Notes under the pieces: model-generated
Databases searched by the model: none
What the model saw: the letters and a program-made list of their open reading frames with translations, nothing else
Told to the model about the DNA's origin: nothing
Translations under genes and position numbers: made by a program
Origin: Micrococcales bacterium
GTDB taxonomy: Bacteria > Actinomycetota > Actinomycetes > Actinomycetales > Cellulomonadaceae
Assembly: GCA_014763765.1 (NCBI GenBank)
Contig: JACXUT010000004.1
Span: forward strand, 1-49,324
Length of the DNA stretch: 49,324 nucleotides
Direction of reading: 5' to 3'
Part shown: piece by piece, positions 1 through 9,124 of the stretch
How positions within the stretch are numbered: position 1 is the first letter of the stretch
Layout: each line of letters starts with the position of its first letter

Positions 1-55
1 AGCTCCGGGTGCTCGGCGTTCCGGGGGCTCCGGGGGCTGGGGGTGCCCCGGGTGC

Positions 56-2377
56 TCAGGGCGCGGCGACGGGCTCCGGCGCCTCGGCCCTTCCCGGGCC
101 CTCCGTGGCCTGCGGCGCCGCCGTCGCCACCCGGGCCGACGACCGGACGAGCCGCGCCGCGAACACCTCCGCCGGCTCGGGGCGCCCGAACGCCCACCCC
201 TGCGCACGGTCGCACCCGAGCTCCCCGAGCAGCGTCGCCGTGGCGGGGCCCTCGACGCCCTCGGCGACGACGCGCATGCCCAGCGCGTGCCCCAGGTCGA
301 CGGTCGAGCGCAGGATCGCGGCGCACACCGCGTCGGCGGCGGCGGGGGCGACGAAGGCCCGGTCGATCTTCAGCGTGGAGAACGGCAGCCGCCGCAGGTA
401 GTCGAGCGACCCGTAGCCGACGCCGTAGTCGTCGACGGCGAGCCGGATGCCCAGGTCGGCGAGCGCCCGCAGCGTGCGCTCCGCGCCCGGTCCGTCCCGC
501 ATCGCCATCGTCTCCGTGACCTCGAGGGTCAGGGCCTGCGGGGGGAGCCCGTGGCGGTCGAGCGCGGCGCGCACGTCGTCGACCAGCCGCGGGTCCTCCA
601 GGTCCTGGGCGGACACGTTGACCCCCACGACGAAGTCCGCCTGCTGGACCCGCCACTCGGCGCAGCGGGCGAGCGCGACGTCGAGCACGTGCAGGGTCAC
701 CGGTCGCACGAGGCCGGTGCGTTCCGCCGCGGGGATGAACGCGGCCGGGCCGAGCAGGCCGTGCTGCGGGTGCTGCCACCGGACGAGGGCCTCGGCCCCC
801 GTGACGAGGGCGCCCCGCACCGTCACGACGGGCTGGAAGTGCACGACGAGCTCGCCGCGCCCGACGGCCGCCGCCAGCCCGCGGAGCAGGTCCGCCTCCG
901 GCAGCGTGGTGGCCCCGGCCTCCCCGCCGCCGTCGCAGTGCGCGCACGCCACCCGGTCGGGGCGGCGGCGCGCCTCCGTCAGCGCCGCGTCCGCGTCGGC
1001 GATGAGAGCGGGCAGCGACGCGGGCCGGCCGGGTGCCAGCGCGACGCCGATGAGCGCGCGGGTCGGCAGGTCCATCCCGCGCGCCCGCACCGGCGCGGCC
1101 AGGCGCGCCTGCAGGTCGCGGGCCGCGCCGCAGCCCTCCGCGGGCGTCGTGACGTCCAGCGTCACCGCGTACACGTCGCGTCCGAGCCGGGCGACGCGGG
1201 ACGTCGCGGGCGCGAGGTCGTCCAGGAGGTGCGCGACCGCCACCAGCAGGTCGTCGGCGACGCCGTAGCCGAGCGTCTCGACGACGTCCCGGTAGCCGTC
1301 GAGCGAGACGAGCAGCAGGACGGGGACGGTGCCGGGCGGCGCCTCCGCCGCGGGCCTCTCGACGTGCGCGGCGAGGCCCGCGGTGTTCGCCAGCCCGGTC
1401 AGGGGGTCGGTGACCGTGAGGTGCGCGAGGTGCGCGTTCTGCCGGCTCAGCGTGCGCACCAGGCCGCCGAACCGCAGCAGCAGGGCGGTCATCATCACGA
1501 TGCCCACGGTGCAGGCCTCGACGATGCGCAGCGGAGCGCCGGTCAGGGCGCCGGCCAGGAGCGTGCCCGGGATGACGGCGCACGACGCGGCGACGAGCGC
1601 GATCTGCCCGACGGTCAGGTCGGCGGACGGCCGCGCGGGCGCCTCGGAGGCCGCCGACGGGTGACGGCCGGCCGCGGCCATCAGCACGTACCCGCCGAGC
1701 CACAGGGTGTCGAGCAGGTGCAGGTGCCGGTCCAGCCACGGCACGGCCGAGCCGAGCTGGAACAGGACGTCCGCCCCCAGGATCAGGAGCACCGCCCAGG
1801 TCGCGTGCAGGTGGGCGGCGGTGCGCCGGCCGGACGCCGTGGCGGTGCGCGCCAGGACCACCAGCAGCAGCGCGTCCCCGAGCGGGTAGAGCGCGCCCAC
1901 GAGCGTCGCGGCGGGCGCGCCGTGGAACTCGGTCACCGCGGGCCCGAGCACCGCGAGCCACAGCAGCAGCACGGGGCCGCCGGTGACCAGCAGCGCGTCG
2001 AGCACCCAGACGGGCCGCCGCCCGGGCGGGGCGGGGAACGCGCGGACCATGCCGGCGGCGAGCAGCGGGTACGAGGCGACGTACGCGACGTCCGCGACGG
2101 ACGGGAACGGGGAAACGCCCAGGACCCGGTCCAGCACGGTCCAGACCAGGTCGCCGAGCACCCAGGCCGCGAGGCCGGCCGCCAGCAGGTGCCAGGCGCG
2201 GCGCCGGCCGGGGGTCATGCGCGAGGCCGCGCGCGCGAGCACCACCACGCAGGCGGCGCCGATCGCCACGAACAGCGCGTCGCGCAGGGCGCCGTCCGGC
2301 AGCAGGGCGTGCACCAGCATCGCCCCGCCGACGACTGCGACCCGCGGGGGCGCCCACCTGCCAGGTCGCCCGGTCAT
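56..2377 (-). CDS. Membrane-anchored GGDEF/EAL protein, probable c-di-GMP phosphodiesterase
   Basis: 773 residues. The first ~290 residues are a run of hydrophobic helices (membrane sensor), followed by a GGDEF-like domain (~320-475) and an EAL domain (~497-735). The GGDEF signature is ruined: residues 399-403 read GRDVY instead of GGDEF, so cyclase activity is unlikely. The EAL domain keeps EALVR (E529), the Asn in VGVNVS, the Glu in LEVTE, VDDYGVGYGS, the Lys in LKIDR, AEGVE and the Gln in QGWAFGRP, the usual metal- and substrate-binding set. It therefore probably hydrolyses c-di-GMP, with the dead GGDEF perhaps sensing GTP (inference). The ATG at 2377 follows no clear ribosome-binding site; an in-frame GTG lies upstream. 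It follows the metallophosphoesterase gene after 77 bases on the same strand. Confidence 0.9.
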   Translation of the reverse strand: MTGRPGRWAPPRVAVVGGAMLVHALLPDGALRDALFVAIGAACVVVLARAASRMTPGRRRAWHLLAAGLAAWVLGDLVWTVLDRVLGVSPFPSVADVAYVASYPLLAAGMVRAFPAPPGRRPVWVLDALLVTGGPVLLLWLAVLGPAVTEFHGAPAATLVGALYPLGDALLLVVLARTATASGRRTAAHLHATWAVLLILGADVLFQLGSAVPWLDRHLHLLDTLWLGGYVLMAAAGRHPSAASEAPARPSADLTVGQIALVAASCAVIPGTLLAGALTGAPLRIVEACTVGIVMMTALLLRFGGLVRTLSRQNAHLAHLTVTDPLTGLANTAGLAAHVERPAAEAPPGTVPVLLLVSLDGYRDVVETLGYGVADDLLVAVAHLLDDLAPATSRVARLGRDVYAVTLDVTTPAEGCGAARDLQARLAAPVRARGMDLPTRALIGVALAPGRPASLPALIADADAALTEARRRPDRVACAHCDGGGEAGATTLPEADLLRGLAAAVGRGELVVHFQPVVTVRGALVTGAEALVRWQHPQHGLLGPAAFIPAAERTGLVRPVTLHVLDVALARCAEWRVQQADFVVGVNVSAQDLEDPRLVDDVRAALDRHGLPPQALTLEVTETMAMRDGPGAERTLRALADLGIRLAVDDYGVGYGSLDYLRRLPFSTLKIDRAFVAPAAADAVCAAILRSTVDLGHALGMRVVAEGVEGPATATLLGELGCDRAQGWAFGRPEPAEVFAARLVRSSARVATAAPQATEGPGRAEAPEPVAAP

Positions 2378-2454
2378 GATCGTGTCATCGGCTGCCGCGG
2401 GCGGTTCCTGACCCCGGGAGCGGGTGGTTCCCCCGGGTGTCACAGCCGCGCAGG

Positions 2455-3134
2455 TCAGCCGTGCTCGCGACCGACCGGGGACGCGCTCGCCGCGGACCCG
2501 CGCGAGATCGGCCCGTTCGCCGCGGCCCCGCCCGACGTCGGACCGCTCGCCGCCGGACGGCCGCCCGACCCGCCCGCGGGCGCCGCCGGCCGACGCGGCG
2601 CCACCGGGTGCAGCGTGACGTCGCGCAGCGCGCCGTCCACCACCCGCGCGGTGAGGTACGTGCCGGTGGGCTGCCGCCGCCGGTCCGTCGGGGACCCCGG
2701 GTTGAGCAGCCGCAGACCGCCCGGCGCGACCGTGTCCCACGGGATGTGGCTGTGCCCGAACACCAGCACGTCGGCGTCCGGGAACGCCGCTGCGCAGCGC
2801 GCCTCGCGGCCGGTCCGCGGGCCGGTCTCGTGCACGACGGCGAACCGTAGGCCCCCGAGCGTCGCGCGCGCCACCTCGGGCAGCCGGGCCCGCAGGTCCG
2901 GTCCGTCGTTGTTCCCCCAGCACGCGACGAGCCGCCGGGCGCGGGCCTCCAGCGCGTCGAGCAGGTCGACGTCCACCCAGTCACCCGCGTGCAGCACCAC
3001 GTCCGCCGCGTCCACCGCCGCCCAGACCTCGGCCGGCAGGTCGCGGGCCCGTCGCGGGACGTGGGTGTCGGCGAGCAGCAGCAGCTCCACCGCCGTCCCG
3101 CGCCCGGCGTCACCGCCCGCCGCGTCCACGGTCG

Positions 3135-3138
<4 letters not shown>
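2455..3138 (-). CDS. YfcE/MJ0936-type metallophosphoesterase
   Basis: 227 residues. The calcineurin-like motif series of small bacterial phosphodiesterases is present in order: LADTHVPR (D-x-H), HAGDWV (GD), WGNND (GN-x-D), the His in VVHETG, and VFGHSHIP (GHSH). These bind a two-metal centre that hydrolyses phosphodiester or phosphomonoester bonds; the substrate cannot be read from sequence. The GTG start at 3138 overlaps the TGA of the UvrA-like gene (3135-3137) by a GTGA junction, implying translational coupling. The last ~45 residues are a low-complexity Gly/Ala/Ser/Pro tail beyond the conserved fold. Confidence 0.88.
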
Positions 3139-5522
<2,384 letters not shown>

Positions 5523-5637
5523 CGGGTCTCCTCTGCTCGGGCCCCAGTGTGGCCGACGGGTCCGACACCGGTCGTCGTCCGGAGCGGGTGTCGTGCGACC
5601 AGGACCAAGGTCCCGGTCGTGGAGTACGGTCGGCGGC
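5523..5637. promoter_or_regulatory. Divergent intergenic region between UvrA-like gene and membrane protein gene
   Basis: 115 bases between divergent starts. A TACGGT at 5625-5630 sits seven bases before the GTG at 5638, the position expected for a -10 box of a leaderless transcript. No good -35 is seen. On the other strand only the ribosome-binding site AGAGGAG can be pointed to. Confidence 0.4.
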
Positions 5638-6267
5638 GTGGACCGCCCGCCCCCGTCACGCGCGCTCGCCGTCGGGCGCCTGCTCGGCGTGGCGGTCACC
5701 GTGCTGGGCCTCGGGTCGGGCGCGCACGTGCTCGGCGGCGGCGGCGCCCCGACGGCACCGGCGCTGCTGCTCGCCGGCGTGCCCGTGCTGCTCGGCTCGA
5801 CGGCGCTCTCGCGCCGGCCGCTGACCGTCCCCGTGCTGCTGCCGGCGGCCCTCGCGGGGCAGCTCGGGGTGCACGCCACGCTGACCTGGCTGTCCGGCCC
5901 GGCGCGGCCCGGTGCGCTGCCGCCGGACGGGCCCGGTGCCCACCACGGTGCCGGGGTGGTGGCGGCGGGCGGCCTCGTCGACGCCGCCCACGCCCACGGC
6001 ACCGGCGCCGGCATGCTCCTCGCCCACGCCGTGGCGGTCGTCGCGGCCGTGCTGCTGCTGACCGCGACGGACCGCGGGGCCAGCGCGCTGCTGCGGCGCT
6101 GGACGGCGGTGCTGCCGGCGCTGACCGCCGGGCCCGCCGTCGCCGGGGCGCCGCGGCCGGCGCCCGTGCGCCCCGAGGTCGTCCGCCCGCGCCCGCCCGC
6201 GGTGCACCGGGGCGGGGCGGTCCGCCGCGGGCCGCCGGTGCCGGTGCCTGCCGCGACCGCCGCCTGA
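5638..6267 (+). CDS. Multi-pass membrane protein next to ycnI, function unknown
   Basis: 209 residues with about four hydrophobic segments (near residues 7-30, 35-55, 60-82 and 118-145) and a Pro/Arg-rich tail. Histidines cluster around segment four (PGAHHGAG, DAAHAHGTGAG, LLAHAV). Similar small multi-pass proteins occur beside YcnI and copper-handling genes in Actinobacteria, so a role in copper handling is possible, but I do not recognise the family. The GTG start is chosen because a TACGGT -10-like box lies just upstream and no ribosome-binding site is visible (leaderless start). ycnI follows in the same direction after 107 bases. Confidence 0.65.
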   Translation: MDRPPPSRALAVGRLLGVAVTVLGLGSGAHVLGGGGAPTAPALLLAGVPVLLGSTALSRRPLTVPVLLPAALAGQLGVHATLTWLSGPARPGALPPDGPGAHHGAGVVAAGGLVDAAHAHGTGAGMLLAHAVAVVAAVLLLTATDRGASALLRRWTAVLPALTAGPAVAGAPRPAPVRPEVVRPRPPAVHRGGAVRRGPPVPVPAATAA

Positions 6268-6374
6268 CACCCCCCGGCCTGCCGCCGGGCGGGACCGGCC
6301 CCGGTCGCGTCGTCCTCGCGCGCCGCCCGTCCCGGGCGCTGCCGCGCGTCCCGTCGCACCCGGAAGGCACCACC

Positions 6375-7115
6375 ATGTCCGCACCTCGCCCTGCCCGCGT
6401 CCGCGCGGCGTCCCTGCTCGCCTCGGCCGCCCTGGCCGGCGCGCTCGTCCTCCTGCCCGCCGCCGCCGCGTCCGCCCACGTGCGCGTCGTCCCGGAGTCC
6501 ACCGCCGCGGGCGGGTGGACGGTCCTCACGTTCCGCGTGCCCAACGAGTCCCCGACGTCGGCGACCACCCGCGTCACGGTCGACCTGCCCACCGCCACGC
6601 CCCTGAGCTCGGTGTCCACGCGCCCCGTCGCCGGGTGGACCGCCACCGTGGAGGAGGGGGAGCTGCCCGAGCCCGTCGACGTCGGCGGGGCGACGCTGAC
6701 CCGCGCGCCGGTGCGCGTGGTCTGGACGGCGCAGGGGGAGGGGATCGGCGACGGCGAGTTCGAGGAGTTCGAGCTCTCCGTCGGCCCGCTGCCGGAGGCG
6801 GGGACGCGACTGGTCCTGCCGGCCCACCAGGAGTACGCCGACGGCGAGGTCGTCGACTGGGACCAGGTGGCGGACGGCGACGCGGAGCCCGACCACCCGG
6901 CACCCGAGCTCACCACCACCGCCGCGGGGGAGGCGCACGGGAGCCACGACGGGGCGGGCGCGACGGCTGCCGGCGCGGACGACGCCGCGACGGCGGACGC
7001 GGACGGGGCCGCCGACGTGCCCTCCCGCGTCCTGGGCGGGCTCGGGCTCGTGGCCGGGGTCGCGGCGCTCGTCGTCGCGCTGAGCGGTCGGCGCCGGGGG
7101 AGCGCGCCGCGCTGA
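6375..7115 (+). CDS. ycnI: YcnI family (DUF1775) exported copper-binding protein, membrane-anchored
   Basis: 246 residues. There is an N-terminal signal peptide (Arg-rich start, hydrophobic core ~12-32) with predicted cleavage after ASA, leaving His35 as the new N-terminus. Then comes the YcnI domain (~35-180; GGWTVLTFRVPNES, VRVVWTA), a Thr/Ala/Gly/His linker, and one C-terminal transmembrane helix (~215-238) with a basic tail. In Bacillus subtilis YcnI the mature N-terminal His binds Cu(II); the same residue is placed here to do so. Start ATG 6375 has a GGAAGG site at suitable spacing. Gene 5638 precedes it and a hairpin terminator follows at 7142. Confidence 0.92.
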   Translation: MSAPRPARVRAASLLASAALAGALVLLPAAAASAHVRVVPESTAAGGWTVLTFRVPNESPTSATTRVTVDLPTATPLSSVSTRPVAGWTATVEEGELPEPVDVGGATLTRAPVRVVWTAQGEGIGDGEFEEFELSVGPLPEAGTRLVLPAHQEYADGEVVDWDQVADGDAEPDHPAPELTTTAAGEAHGSHDGAGATAAGADDAATADADGAADVPSRVLGGLGLVAGVAALVVALSGRRRGSAPR

Positions 7116-7141
7116 CCCGGCCGCGGTCGGCGCGGGGCCGT

Positions 7142-7178
7142 GGCGCCGGGCTCCGGGGTGCCCCCCGGGCCCGGCGCC
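7142..7178 (+). terminator. Hairpin terminator after ycnI
   Basis: GGCGCCGGGC (7142-7151) pairs perfectly with GCCCGGCGCC (7169-7178) around a 17-base loop that can itself fold. There is no T-run, which is usual in very GC-rich actinobacteria. It lies between converging genes. Confidence 0.55.
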
Positions 7179-7212
7179 GGCCCCGCGGGGCAGACCGCGC
7201 GCGGCGGGTCGT

Positions 7213-7268
7213 CCCGGAGCGCTCGCCCCGGAGCGCTCGCCCCGGGGTGCTCGTCCAGGGGCGCTCGC
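7213..7268. repeat. Four imperfect 14-bp tandem repeats
   Basis: A GGAGCGCTCG core recurs at 7216, 7230, 7244 and 7258 with exact 14-base spacing. Copies 1 and 2 are identical; copies 3 and 4 read GGGGTGCTCG and GGGGCGCTCG. They lie in the gap between the convergent ycnI and the 68-residue orphan gene. Confidence 0.8.
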
Positions 7269-7281
7269 CCCCCGGGGGGGG

Positions 7282-7488
7282 TCAGCCCGAGACCGGGCGC
7301 TCCACGAGGTACGACCGCCCGTCCGCGCCGGCGACGCGGACGAACTCGGTGCGCAGCGCGAGGTCGCGCTCGCGGTCGGCGTCGGCGACCTCGCGGTCCG
7401 GTGCGAGCGGGTCGCCGACCTGCGCGGGGCCGAACACGCTCAGCAGCGCCGCCTCGCGCTTGTCCTGCGCCCTGCCGATGGTCGCCAT
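7282..7488 (-). CDS. Small hypothetical protein, 68 aa
   Basis: 68 residues, charged and soluble (MATIGRAQDKREAALLS... ending YLVERPVSG), with no transmembrane segment or family motif that I recognise. The ATG at 7488 has a GAGGGA ribosome-binding site about six bases upstream, which supports the start. Third-position G/C bias is consistent with coding. It stands alone between the ycnI terminator region and the MarR gene. Confidence 0.6.
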   Translation of the reverse strand: MATIGRAQDKREAALLSVFGPAQVGDPLAPDREVADADRERDLALRTEFVRVAGADGRSYLVERPVSG

Positions 7489-7612
7489 CGCCGTCCCTCT
7501 TCCGTGCGTCCCCGGGTGGTGCCGGTCGTGCCGTCCGCGCACCCCGCGCCGCGGGAGCGGCGCCCGGCCCATTGTGCCCCGGCGCCGCGTGCGACCGGCC
7601 GGGGCGTCCGCC

Positions 7613-8104
7613 TCAGCCGCCGAGCGCCTGCTCGACGACGGCGCAGGGGTGCTCGTCCGGGTCGCGGTACCCGCACGCCGCCCGGCGCAGCAGGGCGCAG
7701 ACAGTGCCGCGCTCGGACGGGTCCAGGGCGCCGAACACCGCGTCCTCCGCGTGGGCCACGCGCTGCTCGAGGTCGGCGAGCAGCCCCTCCGCCTCGGGGG
7801 TGGCCAGGACGCGCCGCTGGCGGCGGTCGACCTCGGCGACGCGCCGCGTGACCAGCCCGGCGCCCTCGAGGTCGTCCAGCAGGTAGGTCATCACGGTGCG
7901 GTCGATGCCGAGGCTGGCGGCGAGGGCGGCCTGGCTCGGGTGGGCCCCGCGCACCACCTCCCGCAGCACGAGGAACCCGCGGAACCCGTGCGGCACGTCC
8001 GCGAGCGCCGACGCGAGCCCGCGCTCGTACGCCCGGAGCAGCACGCCCAGCGACCAGCCGAGGTCGGACTGGCGGGTCTCGGTCCCGGTCTCGATCGCGG
8101 TCAT
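7613..8104 (-). CDS. MarR family transcriptional regulator
   Basis: 163 residues with a winged helix-turn-helix. Residues ~55-85 (PSQAALAASLGIDRTVMTYLLDDLEGAGLV) form the DNA-binding helices and RRVAEVDRRQRRVLATPEAEGLL forms the wing. N- and C-terminal helices would form the dimer interface. MarR proteins usually repress their own and a divergent gene until a small phenolic or drug-like ligand binds. It is divergent from the flavin oxidoreductase operon at 8201 across a 96-base gap with overlapping promoters, so that operon is the likely target. ATG 8104 lies eight bases after a TACCAT -10 box, so the transcript is probably leaderless. Confidence 0.9.
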   Translation of the reverse strand: MTAIETGTETRQSDLGWSLGVLLRAYERGLASALADVPHGFRGFLVLREVVRGAHPSQAALAASLGIDRTVMTYLLDDLEGAGLVTRRVAEVDRRQRRVLATPEAEGLLADLEQRVAHAEDAVFGALDPSERGTVCALLRRAACGYRDPDEHPCAVVEQALGG

Positions 8105-8200
8105 GGTCGCCGATGGTACGCCGGTCGCGTGGTTGTGCCAATGATCTGTGCGACATACGATCGTGTGAGCCGACGAGCGTCGGCGCGCGGAGGGAGCACG
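8105..8200. promoter_or_regulatory. Overlapping divergent promoters, marR / flavin oxidoreductase operon
   Basis: Plus strand: TTGTGC (8133-8138), 17-base spacer, TACGAT (8156-8161), then a 39-base leader with a GGAGGGA site before ATG 8201. Minus strand: TTGGCA (complement of 8136-8141), 17-base spacer, TACCAT (complement of 8113-8118), eight bases before ATG 8104. The two -35 boxes overlap back to back, so a repressor bound near 8133-8161 would block both. An imperfect inverted repeat with GATC ends lies at 8143-8162. Confidence 0.65.
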
Positions 8201-9124
8201 ATGACGGACTACGGCCACGACCTGCTGTTCGGGTCGTTCATCACGCCGACGAACGCGGACCCGGACCGCGTGGTGGGCCTGGCACAGCTCTCGGAGCAGG
8301 TCGGCCTGGACCTGGCGACCTTCCAGGACCACCCGTACCAGCCCTCGTTCCTCGACACCTGGACCCTGCTGTCGTGGGTCGCCGCGCGGACGACCACCAT
8401 CCGGCTCGCGCCGAACGTCGCGAACCTGCCGCTGCGCCCGCCCGCCGTGCTCGCCCGGGCCGTCGCCAGCCTGGACCTGCTGTCGGGCGGGCGCGTCGAG
8501 CTCGGGCTCGGCGCGGGCGGCTTCTGGGACGCGATCGAGGCGATGGGCGGCCGCCGGCTGACGCCGGGTCAGGGCGTCGACGCGCTGCGCGAGGCGGTCG
8601 CGGTCGTCCGGGCGCTGTGGGACACGGGAGACCGGTCGCGCGTCGACCTGCCCGGGGAGTACTGGTCCGCCGTGGGCGCGCGGCGCGGGCCGGCCCCCGC
8701 CCACCCGGTCGGCATCTGGATCGGCGCCTACAAGCCGCGGATGCTCCGGCTCACGGGGGAGGTGGCCGACGGCTGGCTGCCGTCGCTCGCCTACCTGAGC
8801 AGCCTCCAGGACCTCGACGACGGCAACGCGCGCATCGACGAGGCCGCGCTCGCGGCCGGTCGTGAGCCCGCCGCGGTCCGCCGGCTGCTCAACGTCGGCG
8901 GCCGCCTCACGCCGCAGCCCACCGGCGAGATGCTCGTCGGTCCGCCGCGCCAGTGGGTCGAGGAGCTCGCCGCCCTCGCGATCGAGCACGGGGTGAGCGC
9001 CTTCGTCGTCGCGGGGGACGACCCCACGCTGCTCGCCACGGTCGGCCAGGAGATCGCGCCGGCCGTCCGCGAGCTCGTGGCCACCGAGCGCGCGCAGGCC
9101 CCCGCGCCGGGGGTGGGGGCGTGA
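8201..9124 (+). CDS. LLM class flavin- or F420-dependent oxidoreductase
   Basis: 307 residues, the normal length for the bacterial luciferase-like (TIM-barrel) family. Recognisable blocks are LFGSFITPT at the first strand, LATFQDHPYQPSFLDTWTLLSWVAARTTTIRL, the RPPAVLARAVASLDLLSGGRVELGLGAGGFW block typical of the family, and ADGWLPS near the C-terminus. These enzymes use reduced FMN or F420; which cofactor applies is not decided by sequence alone, though F420 is common in Actinobacteria. ATG 8201 has a GGAGGGA site. It ends in a GTGA overlap with the fusion gene, so both are co-translated, and its LLM fold is paralogous to that gene's N-terminal domain. Confidence 0.9.
   Translation: MTDYGHDLLFGSFITPTNADPDRVVGLAQLSEQVGLDLATFQDHPYQPSFLDTWTLLSWVAARTTTIRLAPNVANLPLRPPAVLARAVASLDLLSGGRVELGLGAGGFWDAIEAMGGRRLTPGQGVDALREAVAVVRALWDTGDRSRVDLPGEYWSAVGARRGPAPAHPVGIWIGAYKPRMLRLTGEVADGWLPSLAYLSSLQDLDDGNARIDEAALAAGREPAAVRRLLNVGGRLTPQPTGEMLVGPPRQWVEELAALAIEHGVSAFVVAGDDPTLLATVGQEIAPAVRELVATERAQAPAPGVGA

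Noticed and set aside
322..530. Second long frame through the EAL region as a separate plus-strand gene
   Set aside because: Arg/Pro-rich with no motif, and it overlaps invariant EAL residues coded on the minus strand.
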